A stretch of DNA of 21,814 bases from JAPLDB01 sp964356415 (GCA_964356415.1 CAYHHK010000066.1:1-21814), one strand, 5' to 3'; positions 14,501-20,657 are shown, counted from the first letter of the stretch. Notes: generated from the letters alone by a model not told the origin. Numbers and translations are program-made.

Positions 14501-15888
14501 AAGATCTGAAGACGGTTAAGGCAAAGGAAGGAACAAAGGAATTTGATGTTGTAATTGGCCGTTCCGGGGAGGTTCGCATCAGTGATGTGAATACCGGGGC
14601 AGTACTGACTACATCAAACATTCCTTATGGCTCCAAGCTTTATATAAAGAATCATTCAAAAGTGGAGAAGGGCGACCAGATCTGCGATTGGGATCCGTAC
14701 AATGCGGTAATCCTCTCTGAAGTAGGAGGTAAAATTGCTTTCGACAGTATTGAAGAAGGCGTTACATATCGTGAAGAAAGTGATGACCAAACGGGCTATA
14801 AGGAAAAGGTGATTATCGAAACACGCGATAAGACAAAGAATCCTTTGATCAAGATCATGGGTGAAACCAAGGAGATGATCAAGGGTTATAACATCCCTGT
14901 AGGTGCTCACATCATGGTGAACATCGGACAGAAGATCAAGGCAGGAGATGTGCTTGTAAAGATCCCTCGTATGGCGGGCAAGAGTGGTGACATCACCGGT
15001 GGTTTGCCGCGCGTTACTGAGTTGTTTGAAGCACGTAATCCAAGTAATCCTGCTGTGGTTTCTGAAATTGATGGTATCGTATCTTACGGAGGCATCAAAC
15101 GCGGTAACAGAGAGATCATAGTTACTTCTCGTGATGGTGAAACAAAGAAATATCAGGTTGCTTTGTCGAAACACATCCTCGTTCAGGATAATGATTTTAT
15201 TAAGGCAGGCGATGCACTCAGCGATGGGGCTATCACTCCGAATGACATCCTTGCGATCAAAGGACCAAGCATGGTGCAGGAGTACCTTGTCAACGAAGTA
15301 CAGGAAGTCTATCGTTTGCAGGGTGTGAAGATCAACGATAAACACTTTGAGGTTATTGTTCGTCAGATGATGCGCAAGGTGATGATTGAAGATCCGGGCG
15401 ATACTATGTTGCTTGAAAAAGAATACGTGGATCGCGTTGAGTTCATCAAAGAAAACGATGAGATGATGGATAAGGTGGTTGTGATTGAGCCGGGCGATTC
15501 AGCAGAAATGAAACCGGGACAGATCATTACGCTCCGTAAATTCCGCGAAGAGAATAGCTTGCTGAAGCGCAAAGACGCCAAGCCGATTGAGGCGCGTCCT
15601 GCAACACCTGCTACATCTTCACCGGTGCTTCAGGGTATCACGCAGGCATCATTGCATACCAAGAGTTGGATCTCTGCGGCATCATTCCAGGAGACAACGA
15701 AGGTGCTGAATGAAGCTGCTGTAAACGGCAAGGTGGATGAATTGCTCGGACTGAAGGAGAACGTAATCGTTGGTCACTTGATTCCTGCAGGCACAGGCTT
15801 GAGGGATTATGAGAAGATCATCGTGGGTTCACAGGAAGAGTATGATCTGTTGATGGCTTCGAAGAAGGAGGAAGAGTTCGCGAAGTAA
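11596..15888 (+). CDS. rpoC: DNA-directed RNA polymerase subunit beta'
   Basis: Catalytic beta' subunit, 1430 residues. The N-terminal zinc site uses Cys66, Cys68, Cys81 and Cys84 (CHCGKYK...CDRCG). The active-site NADFDGDQ is at residues 472-479, with Asp474, Asp476 and Asp478 chelating magnesium. The second zinc site is formed by the Cys in DEDCGTLRG together with the cluster CESLKGVCAKC, followed by AAQSIGEPGTQLTLRTFH, the bridge and trigger helix region. The C-terminus ends GLKENVIVGHLIPAGTGLRDY, the usual end segment, plus a short acidic tail. A terminator lies about 95 nt downstream, so rpoC is the last gene of the core operon. Confidence 0.98.
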   Translation: MATRKEIKIKSNFTKIIISLASPEHILEQSSGEVLKPETINYRTYKPERDGLFCERIFGPVKDWECHCGKYKRIRYKGIVCDRCGVEVTEKKVRRERMGHIQLTVPVAHIWYFRSLPNKIGYLLGLPTKKLDMIIYYERYVVINAGIKVADGVNYLDFLTEDEYLQILDTLPKDNQHLDDSDPNKFIAQMGAEALYNLLARLKLDELSFSLRHQANNETSQQRKNEALKRLSVVEAFRSANLNIENRPEWMIVKVVPVIPPELRPLVPLDGGRFATSDLNDLYRRVIIRNNRLKRLLEIKAPDVILRNEKRMLQEAVDSLFDNSRKVNAVKTESNRALKSLSDSLKGKQGRFRQNLLGKRVDYSARSVIVVGPDLKLHECGLPKDMAAELFKPFIIRKMIERGVVKTVKSAKKIVDRKDPIVWDILENVLKGHPVLLNRAPTLHRLGIQAFQPKLVEGKAIQLHPLVCTAFNADFDGDQMAVHVPLGHAAVLEAQTLMLASHNILNPANGAPITVPSQDMVLGLYYTTKGRKTEGKVKVKGQGYTFYSPEEVLIAFNEGRVDLHAWIKVKIDNAVEEDKLVNKIIETTVGRVLFNQVVPKENGYINELLTKKSLRDIIGEVLKKCGTSKTAKFLDDIKDLGFSMAFKGGLSFNLEDVQVPPAKAELVEKANKEVEEVLGNYNMGFITYNERYNQIIDIWTRTNSRITDTLMKQISTDKQGFNSIYMMLDSGARGSKEQIRQLGGMRGLMAKPQKSGSSGGEIIENPILSNFKEGLSILEYFISTHGARKGLADTALKTADAGYLTRRLVDVSQDVIITDEDCGTLRGLAETALKNNEDVVESLYDRILGRVAVHDIYHPQTNKLIIGAGKEIKEEVADLIENSPIETVEIRSVLTCESLKGVCAKCYGRNLATGRFVERGEAVGVIAAQSIGEPGTQLTLRTFHVGGTASKSVTESGLKAKFAGKVEYEDLKTVKAKEGTKEFDVVIGRSGEVRISDVNTGAVLTTSNIPYGSKLYIKNHSKVEKGDQICDWDPYNAVILSEVGGKIAFDSIEEGVTYREESDDQTGYKEKVIIETRDKTKNPLIKIMGETKEMIKGYNIPVGAHIMVNIGQKIKAGDVLVKIPRMAGKSGDITGGLPRVTELFEARNPSNPAVVSEIDGIVSYGGIKRGNREIIVTSRDGETKKYQVALSKHILVQDNDFIKAGDALSDGAITPNDILAIKGPSMVQEYLVNEVQEVYRLQGVKINDKHFEVIVRQMMRKVMIEDPGDTMLLEKEYVDRVEFIKENDEMMDKVVVIEPGDSAEMKPGQIITLRKFREENSLLKRKDAKPIEARPATPATSSPVLQGITQASLHTKSWISAASFQETTKVLNEAAVNGKVDELLGLKENVIVGHLIPAGTGLRDYEKIIVGSQEEYDLLMASKKEEEFAK

Positions 15889-15889
15889 T

Positions 15890-15976
15890 CTCAGCGAAGT
15901 ACGAATCAGGTACGAAAATACGAAGTACGAATTCGCTAAGTAGTACTAAGTACGAATATTTACGAATATACGAATG
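15890..15976. repeat. TACGAAT short-period repeat cluster behind rpoC
   Basis: About nine TACGAA or CGAAGTA units run from just after the rpoC stop to the terminator. They are the reverse complement of the unit upstream of gap; 15890-15906 matches 82-98 at 16 of 17 positions. Even the last rpoC codons (TTC GCG AAG TAA) resemble the unit, so the repeat may have reached the coding end. Confidence 0.75.
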
Positions 15977-15980
15977 AAGG

Positions 15981-16010
15981 AAGGGCTGCTGAGAAGCGGC
16001 CCTTTTCTTT
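15981..16010 (+). terminator. Intrinsic terminator of the rpoBC operon
   Basis: AAGGGCTGC at 15981-15989 pairs with GCGGCCCTT at 15996-16004 (9 bp, one G-U pair) around TGAGAA. TTCTTT follows, making a T-run with the last stem bases. It is the strongest rho-independent terminator in the window. Confidence 0.8.
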
Positions 16011-16153
16011 GGTCGTTACTGGTGCTTAAAATAAAAAGGCCATTAAATAGGAGTGATTCCTGCGTCATGCTACCAATAGAAAATCCATAATTTATTGGAT
16101 GATTTTCCACCATAAAGCACAGTACTTTTACGATTATTGTTGCATTGGTAAAT

Positions 16154-16662
16154 ATGGATTTAATCGTCATTCAGAAAAAGATATTTGAAATTCGGGGATG
16201 TCGCGTAATGCTTGACAGGCATCTTGCTGAGATGTATGGTGTACCAACCAAATCCCTGAACCTCGCTGTGAAAAGGAATCCGAAAAGATTTCCGGTTGAT
16301 TTCATGTTTCAGCTGACCCGGGATGAATACAATTCTTTAAGGTTTCAATTTGAAACCTTAAAGAGAGGAGGCCATTCTAAATATTTACCTTATGCTTTTA
16401 CTGAGCACGGTATCACAATGCTTGCAAGCGTATTGAAAAGTGATACTGCCATACAGGTAAACATCAATATTGTCAGGGCATTTATCCTGCTAAAGCAACA
16501 TCAGGATAATTTTAAACTTTGCAGAAAACTATTGAGGAACTTGAAGCTAAGTTCAACCGTAAAATTGAAAATATCAATGAGGTGATTGAATTCCTGCTTT
16601 CAAAACCTGAACTATTAAAGGAAGTTTCAAAACCGGGAAATAGGATCGGATTTAAACCTTGA
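16154..16662 (+). pseudogene. ORF6N-domain protein, frameshifted near its C-terminus
   Basis: The first frame encodes an ORF6N domain (phage-type DNA-binding domain related to KilA-N proteins): IFEIRGCRVMLDRHLAEMYG, RNPKRFPVDFMFQLT and YLPYAFTEHGITMLASVL are all characteristic. It stays in frame to about 16516 (KQHQDNFK) and then drifts into LCRKLLRNLKLSS, stopping at 16585. In the frame reached by adding one base near 16512-16519, the sequence resumes the usual coiled C-terminus (QKTIEELEAKFNRKIENINE) and ends at TGA 16660-16662. A one-base loss in an A-run (TTTAAACTTT from TTTAAAACTTT) explains this. It may be a real mutation or an assembly error. The start is ATG 16154; a TTG at 16145 is less likely. 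Function is unknown; such genes are mobile and often lie near phage or toxin loci. Confidence 0.75.
16335..16363. repeat. 29-nt perfect palindrome inside the ORF6N gene
   Basis: Two 14-nt arms around a single central T (left arm CTTTAAGGTTTCAA) encode the conserved SLRFQFETLK segment. The 23 bases at 16336-16358 are repeated exactly at 17273-17295 beyond the toxin-antitoxin genes. Confidence 0.85.
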
Positions 16663-16708
16663 TATGAATAAGCAGGAATGGTGTAGATGTATCAGTCCTT
16701 CCTTTTTT

Positions 16709-16716
16709 TATATTTG
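16709..16716 (+). promoter_or_regulatory. -7 element for the toxin-antitoxin operon
   Basis: TATATTTG matches TAnnTTTG and lies 16 nt before the antitoxin ATG. Nineteen bases upstream is ATG rather than TTG, so the -33 box is imperfect. Confidence 0.5.
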
Positions 16717-16732
16717 CATAAAGTGATTAGCA

Positions 16733-16954
16733 ATGACAAAAGATCAAAGGAATATTTTTCAGAAGCTCAATCGTGAGGAAAAGATTGAGTTGGTTCAGGA
16801 GTTATGGGATGATATTTCATCTGCTCCCCCTTCCACAGATATACCTGAGGAGCATAGAAAAATTCTGGAGGAAACCCTGAAAAGGATTGATGATGGAAAA
16901 TCTCAATTCAGCATATGGGAGGAAGTAAAAGTGAAGTACCGTAAACGGAAATGA
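16733..16954 (+). CDS. Antitoxin, putative addiction-module component family
   Basis: 73-residue acidic-to-mixed protein matching the addiction-module antitoxin family (TIGR02574 / Unstab_antitox type). The helical N-terminal half with KLNREEKIELVQELWDDISS is its hallmark, followed by a Pro-rich link (APPSTDIPEEH) and a second helix with EETLKRIDDGKSQFSIWEEVK. Such proteins bind and neutralise the RelE/ParE-like toxin encoded next door and usually repress their own promoter. Its TGA overlaps the toxin ATG in the sequence ATGA at 16951-16954, so translation is coupled. A -7 element sits 16 nt upstream. Confidence 0.88.
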   Translation: MTKDQRNIFQKLNREEKIELVQELWDDISSAPPSTDIPEEHRKILEETLKRIDDGKSQFSIWEEVKVKYRKRK

Positions 16955-17241
16955 CTGGATCGCTTTTTATTTCTGCCGATGCGGAAAAGGATATTGATGA
17001 ATCATTCATCTGGTATGAGTTGCAGCAGAAAGGATTGGGTGGACGTTTTATTTCAGTATTGGATGAGGGTTTCATTTACATCTGTGAAAGTCCGGAAGCA
17101 TATCCGGTAGTTTTCAAAAATATCAGGAAGCATGTGCTCCGGAAATTTCCTTTTAATATTTATTATCGCATTGATGCTTCAAATCAAAATATTGAAGTTA
17201 TCAGGGTTTTGCATCACAGCAGAAAGCAAAAAGTAAAGTAA
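16951..17241 (+). CDS. RelE/ParE-family toxin
   Basis: 96-residue protein with the ParE/RelE fold pattern: an N-terminal strand FISADAEKDIDESFIWYELQ, a long helix with GLGGRFISVLDEGFIYICESP, and the C-terminal strands HVLRKFPFNIYYRIDASNQNIEVIRVLHHSRK. The late Arg-Lys-Phe-Pro-Phe and the VLHHSRK end are typical. Members act on ribosome-bound mRNA (RelE) or gyrase (ParE). The subgroup paired with this type of antitoxin is usually annotated plasmid-stabilisation protein, and which target applies here cannot be told. It overlaps the antitoxin by four bases. Confidence 0.88.
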   Translation: MTGSLFISADAEKDIDESFIWYELQQKGLGGRFISVLDEGFIYICESPEAYPVVFKNIRKHVLRKFPFNIYYRIDASNQNIEVIRVLHHSRKQKVK

Positions 17242-17272
17242 TGACCGTACAATTCGAGAGAGCAAAAACTGT

Positions 17273-17295
17273 TTTAAGGTTTCAATTTGAAACCT
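17273..17295. repeat. Second copy of the 23-nt palindromic sequence
   Basis: Identical to 16336-16358 inside the ORF6N gene. Together the two copies bracket the toxin-antitoxin pair. It lies in non-coding DNA here and is followed by AAAA rather than TAAAG. Confidence 0.8.
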
Positions 17296-17325
17296 AAAAT
17301 GGAATACTATTTCCGTTTTGGAGTA

Positions 17326-17360
17326 GTCATTGCGATCCCGAGACTTCGGGAGAAGCAATC
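17326..17360. repeat. GTCATTGCGA...GAAGCAATC repeat with a central palindrome
   Basis: ATTGC at 17329-17333 and GCAAT at 17355-17359 form an outer stem. TCCCGA-GACT-TCGGGA at 17336-17351 forms an inner one. The outer pair is the well-known GTCATTGCGAG/GAAGCAATC spacer repeat of many bacteria. The inner hairpin shares the TCCCGA/TCGGGA ends of the 18-nt palindrome family. Confidence 0.7.
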
Positions 17361-17398
17361 CTTTCAAATAGACTCTGTTTTATTATCAAAAATTCTTC

Positions 17399-17406
17399 TA
17401 ACTTTG
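17399..17406 (+). promoter_or_regulatory. -7 element for the T9SS repeat protein
   Basis: TAACTTTG fits TAnnTTTG and lies 12 nt before ATG 17419, predicting a leader of only a few bases. It supports that start over the upstream TTG at 17287. The -33 box is not recognisable. Confidence 0.5.
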
Positions 17407-17418
17407 GTCTTACCAAGC

Positions 17419-19521
17419 ATGAAGAAGTTTCTCCTCCTTCTTTTTTTGAACTATTCATCATGCATCCTGCATTGTGCCTCGTGCTTCGCACAAAACCCAT
17501 TGGTGAAGATGTGGGATAAGAGGTATGGAGGAAATAATCAGGAAGTTCTTACCTCATTTAGACAAACTTCAGATGGAGGTTTCATTTTAAGTGGCAGCTC
17601 AAACTCAGGAGTTAGTGGAGACAAAACACAAGCGTTACAAGGTGGACTATCTGATTATTGGATTGTGAAAATTGATTCTATGGGTAATAAGCAATGGGAT
17701 AAAGATTTCGGTGGAATTGGTAACGATGCTTTACATTCAATTCAACAAACTGCTGACCATGGTTATATTTTAGGTGGTCTATCTAACTCAACTATTAGTG
17801 GCGATAAAACACAAGATACTATCGGAAGCTTCGATTATTGGATTGTGAAAACTGATTCTATTGGAAATAAGGAATGGGATAAAACATTCGGGGGAATTGC
17901 ATTGGATTATTTATACTCAATACAACAAACTACAGATGTCGGGTATATCCTTGGAGGATATACTCCATCAGGAGTTGGTGGAGATAAAACGCAACCTTCA
18001 TGGGGCAGCAATGATTTTTGGATTGTAAAAATTGATTCATCCGGAAATAAGCAATGGGATAAAGATTTTGGCGGAATTGGTATGGACAATTTTCATTCAT
18101 TGCAACAAACAATAGACGGTGGATATATTTTAGGAGGCGGATCTGGTTCTGGAATTGGTGGTGACAAAACTCAGCCGTTATGGGGGACATTTGACTATTG
18201 GATTATAAAAATAGATGCTGTTGGTAGCAAGCAATGGGATAAGGATTTCGGAGGAACAGGGTATGATGAACTTTTATCATTGCAAGAAACCGTGGATGGT
18301 GGATATATTCTCGGTGGATTTTCATTGTCAGGAATCGGAGGTGACAAAACAGGGCCAACATGGGGAAATTATGACTACTGGATAGTGAAATCTGATTCGA
18401 TATGTAATAAACAATGGGATAAAGATTTCGGTGCCGACAGTATAGAAGGCGGCAATAGTACGCCTAGCATCACTCAAACCTCTGATGGCGGATACTTGTT
18501 AGCTGGTACTTCTTTCTCACCCATCAGCGGGGATAAAACGGAAAATAATCTTGGACCAGAACAAACATGGGTTGTAAAAACTGATTCACTTGGAAATAAA
18601 TTATGGGACAAAACCATATTTACACCAGGGCAAGATCAGACAGGGTTGGCAATACAAACAAGAGACGGATGTTATGTAATTGCAAATTATACTTCAGCAA
18701 ATATTGGTGGATATAAAACACAATCAGGAAGAGGAGGTTGGGATTTCTGGATTGTAAAATTTTGTGACAGCACATTTATACCTCCTACTGCTGCTACAAC
18801 TGCAAACCAAGGTCTCTGCCCCGGCACATGCACTACCTTCCTGAACCTTTCCTTCAACTCAACCACCTACCAATGGTCCTTCCCCGGAGCTTCACCCGAT
18901 ACCAGCACCGATTTGAACCCATCAAGCATTTGCTACCCTAACCCCGGCAACTACGACGTCCAACTCATCGCAACCAATGCAAACGGAAGTGATACGCTTC
19001 TTTTAACAAACTACATTACTGTTTATCCAACTCCGCCACCACAGGCAATCTCTCAAAGCGGAGATACACTTTTTGCCATTACAGGAACGGGAACTTATCA
19101 ATGGTATTTCAATAACAACATCATCAACGGGGCAACAAATTATTTTTATGTGGCACAAACGAGTGGGGATTATAATGTGGTATGTACAGATTCGAATGGA
19201 TGTGAAGTTGAAGCAGCGATTCAAAATGTCATAGCAGGCCTCACCTTGACTCTCTCCAAAGGAGAGGGAATTAATCTCTACCCTAATCCGGTTACTGATA
19301 AAATGACAATTCATTATTCCCAAGCCACAAGTGAAACTGCCGTTGAGATTTCGATATATAATGTGATTGGTGTGTTAGTTATTAAACCTCAAACTTTAAG
19401 CCTAAAGACTGAAACAGTGATTGATGTTTCGCAATTACCTGATGGTATGTACTTGCTTGAAGCATATTCAGACATTAAAGTCTTACGTGTTAAATTCGTA
19501 AAATCTACCTACCGGCAATAA
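17419..19521 (+). CDS. Secreted seven-repeat protein with PKD-like, Ig-like and T9SS sorting domains
   Basis: 700-residue secreted or surface protein. The signal peptide (MKKFLLLLFLNYSSCILHCA plus SCFA, about residues 1-24) is followed by seven tandem repeats of about 60 residues (from residue 32, nucleotides 17512-18777). Each begins WDKxFGG and contains Q-T-x-D-G-G-Y-I-L-G-G, GDKT, and a Y/F-W-I-V-K-x-D-S strand. Next come a PKD-like domain (TYQWSFPGASP...NPGNYDVQLIATNANGSDT, about 18780-19030), an Ig-like segment (YQWYFNNNIINGA..., about 19050-19210) and a type IX sorting domain (NLYPNPVTDKM to the end). Seven equal units suggest a beta-propeller, which is inference. No catalytic motif is visible. 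The alternative TTG start at 17287 is rejected because the signal peptide and -7 element fit ATG 17419. A spacer repeat is translated in frame at 19239-19270. Confidence 0.9.
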   Translation: MKKFLLLLFLNYSSCILHCASCFAQNPLVKMWDKRYGGNNQEVLTSFRQTSDGGFILSGSSNSGVSGDKTQALQGGLSDYWIVKIDSMGNKQWDKDFGGIGNDALHSIQQTADHGYILGGLSNSTISGDKTQDTIGSFDYWIVKTDSIGNKEWDKTFGGIALDYLYSIQQTTDVGYILGGYTPSGVGGDKTQPSWGSNDFWIVKIDSSGNKQWDKDFGGIGMDNFHSLQQTIDGGYILGGGSGSGIGGDKTQPLWGTFDYWIIKIDAVGSKQWDKDFGGTGYDELLSLQETVDGGYILGGFSLSGIGGDKTGPTWGNYDYWIVKSDSICNKQWDKDFGADSIEGGNSTPSITQTSDGGYLLAGTSFSPISGDKTENNLGPEQTWVVKTDSLGNKLWDKTIFTPGQDQTGLAIQTRDGCYVIANYTSANIGGYKTQSGRGGWDFWIVKFCDSTFIPPTAATTANQGLCPGTCTTFLNLSFNSTTYQWSFPGASPDTSTDLNPSSICYPNPGNYDVQLIATNANGSDTLLLTNYITVYPTPPPQAISQSGDTLFAITGTGTYQWYFNNNIINGATNYFYVAQTSGDYNVVCTDSNGCEVEAAIQNVIAGLTLTLSKGEGINLYPNPVTDKMTIHYSQATSETAVEISIYNVIGVLVIKPQTLSLKTETVIDVSQLPDGMYLLEAYSDIKVLRVKFVKSTYRQ
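17512..18777 (+). repeat. Seven tandem 180-nt coding repeats
   Basis: The TGG of WDK falls at 17512, 17695, 17875, 18055, 18235, 18415 and 18604, giving unit lengths of 61, 60, 60, 60, 60, 63 and about 58 residues. Units 2-5 are the most alike in DNA and the first and last two are more diverged. This is the usual pattern when internal units are renewed by duplication. Confidence 0.9.
19239..19270. repeat. Spacer-type hairpin repeat inside the T9SS protein gene
   Basis: CCTCACCTTGAC followed by TCTCTCC-AAA-GGAGAGG is a clear relative of the CCTCACCCTGACCCTCTCC repeat common between genes in Bacteroidota. Here it is translated as LTLTLSKGEG at the junction between the Ig-like region and the sorting domain. 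The stem is about eight pairs with one G-U pair. Confidence 0.7.
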
Positions 19522-19614
19522 ATCTCAATCGAACTACCAGTGGCAAGTCGCCAGAAGCCAGTTTCCGGCTGTTTAGAAAATATTCCCGATCTTCACCCCA
19601 TATTCAAACCAACA

Positions 19615-19929
19615 ATGGATCAGAATCAAAACCCCAACAACCAGCTCAACATCGAGCTCACCGAAGATGTGGCAGAAGGCATTTATTCCAACCTGGCGAT
19701 AATCACACACAGCAACTCAGAATTTGTAGTTGATTTTGTAAAAGTGATGCCGGGTGTCCCAAAAGCAAAAGTGAAAGCTCGTATTCTTTTAACTCCTCAG
19801 CATGCTAAGCGTCTACTTGCAGCACTTCAGGATAACGTTCAAAAATTTGAAGCTGCGCACGGAACGATAAAACAAACTGAAGGATTTGGAATTCCGATGA
19901 ACTTTGGGGGGCCGACGGCGCAAGCGTAG
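19615..19929 (+). CDS. DUF3467 family protein
   Basis: 104-residue soluble protein of the DUF3467 family, function unknown. The family core is plain: LTEDVAEGIYSNLAIITHSN, then EFVVDFVKVMPGVPKAKVKA, then RILLTPQHAKRLLAALQDNV. An Asn/Gln-rich start precedes it (MDQNQNPNNQ). ATG 19615 is chosen; the frame extends back to a GTG at 19540, but those 25 residues have no family likeness and come from a CAGTGGCAAGTCGCCAGAAG-like spacer sequence. From general knowledge of Bacteroidota genomes, this gene normally follows rpoC closely, so its separation by about 3.7 kb is notable. No promoter consensus is visible just upstream. Confidence 0.88.
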   Translation: MDQNQNPNNQLNIELTEDVAEGIYSNLAIITHSNSEFVVDFVKVMPGVPKAKVKARILLTPQHAKRLLAALQDNVQKFEAAHGTIKQTEGFGIPMNFGGPTAQA

Positions 19930-19978
19930 TACGAAACACTTTGTTTTGTTCGAACCACCGTGTGACTAATTACCCATC

Positions 19979-20014
19979 TGCACATTGGCATATATGCATA
20001 TGATCCGATGTGCA
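19979..20014. terminator. Bidirectional hairpin between convergent genes
   Basis: TGCACATTGG at 19979-19988 and CCGATGTGCA at 20005-20014 form a 10-bp stem with one G-U pair around a 16-nt loop that is itself partly palindromic (CATATATGCATATG). It lies between the DUF3467 gene and the convergent peroxidase gene, where a two-way terminator would be expected. There is little T-tail in either direction. Confidence 0.5.
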
Positions 20015-20066
20015 AATTTGCGAATGAGCAGCCTTACCAATTATTATGCAAGATCAATTTCATCGA

Positions 20067-20585
20067 TCACTTTCCTTCAATTGCATTTACAATTTCTTCA
20101 CTGAAGGGTTTTGATTTAGAACGGAAGCGGTGAATAAGTTTTCCGTTTTCGTCAATCAGAAATTTTTCAAAGTTCCATTTGATGTCTCCTGTAAAATCAG
20201 GATTGGTTTGTTCCGTAAGCCATTTGAAAAGCGGGTCGATGTCGTCTCCCTTTACGGAAATTTTACTCATCATTGGAAAAGTAGCGTTGTATTTACTTGT
20301 ACAAAATGATTTTATCTCGGAATTAGTTCCCGGTTCCTGTTGACCGAAGTTGTTTGCAGGAAATCCAATCAGGACTAATTTGTCTTTGTACTTTTCGGAA
20401 AGCTTTTGGAGGTCTTCGTATTGATAAGTATAACCACATTCAGAAGCAGTATTCACGATAAGAATTTTTTTGCCTTTGTATTGACTCAGGTCAAAGGCCT
20501 TTCCGTCAATTGAGATCGGGGTGAAATCATAAACGGTAGTGTCTTTTGTGAAAAGAAGTAGGAAAATCAGGAGAAGAGGTTTCAT
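20067..20585 (-). CDS. Glutathione peroxidase-like thiol peroxidase, exported
   Basis: Reduces peroxides through a reactive Cys. It has 172 residues with a hydrophobic N-terminus (MKPLLLIFLLLFTK) that looks like a signal peptide or lipid-less membrane anchor, so it probably acts in the periplasm. The catalytic tetrad is present: Cys50 in NTASECGYT (Cys replaces selenocysteine), Gln83 in NNFGQQEPG, and Trp137 and Asn138 in IKWNFEKFLI. FPANNFG replaces the common FPCNQFG. The lack of the animal GSH-binding loop suggests thioredoxin as the electron donor, as in most bacterial members. It runs convergently with DUF3467 and downstream of era with a long hairpin between. Its own -7 element is at 20600-20607. 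Confidence 0.92.
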   Translation of the reverse strand: MKPLLLIFLLLFTKDTTVYDFTPISIDGKAFDLSQYKGKKILIVNTASECGYTYQYEDLQKLSEKYKDKLVLIGFPANNFGQQEPGTNSEIKSFCTSKYNATFPMMSKISVKGDDIDPLFKWLTEQTNPDFTGDIKWNFEKFLIDENGKLIHRFRSKSKPFSEEIVNAIEGK

Positions 20586-20599
20586 TGGAACTGTTTTGG

Positions 20600-20607
20600 C
20601 AAATGTA
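20600..20607 (-). promoter_or_regulatory. -7 element for the peroxidase gene
   Basis: On the minus strand this reads TACATTTG, a full match to TAnnTTTG, 14 nt before the ATG. It implies a very short leader and transcription independent of era. No TTG is found at the expected -33 position. Confidence 0.5.
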
Positions 20608-20657
20608 ACAAGCGAAACCGTAAATTGTTTATTGAGAATTTTCAGATAAAAAATTTC

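Noticed and set aside
14656..15345. 229-codon open frame antisense to rpoC
   Set aside because: It is a shadow of the highly conserved rpoC frame, with no promoter element or domain recognised.
16505..16520. Programmed -1 ribosomal frameshift at TTTAAAC in the ORF6N gene
   Set aside because: The zero frame reads TTT AAA CTT, so the heptamer is out of phase (T TTA AAC is needed). A missing base is simpler.
17287..17418. N-terminal extension of the T9SS protein from a TTG
   Set aside because: The extension runs through spacer repeats and would bury the signal peptide 44 residues inside the protein. ATG 17419 has a -7 element just upstream.
17512..18777. CRISPR array or satellite DNA
   Set aside because: The 180-nt periodicity is coding, kept in frame, and diverges as protein repeats do.
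19540..19614. 25-residue extension of the DUF3467 protein from a GTG
   Set aside because: The extra sequence is translated spacer repeat and unlike the family.
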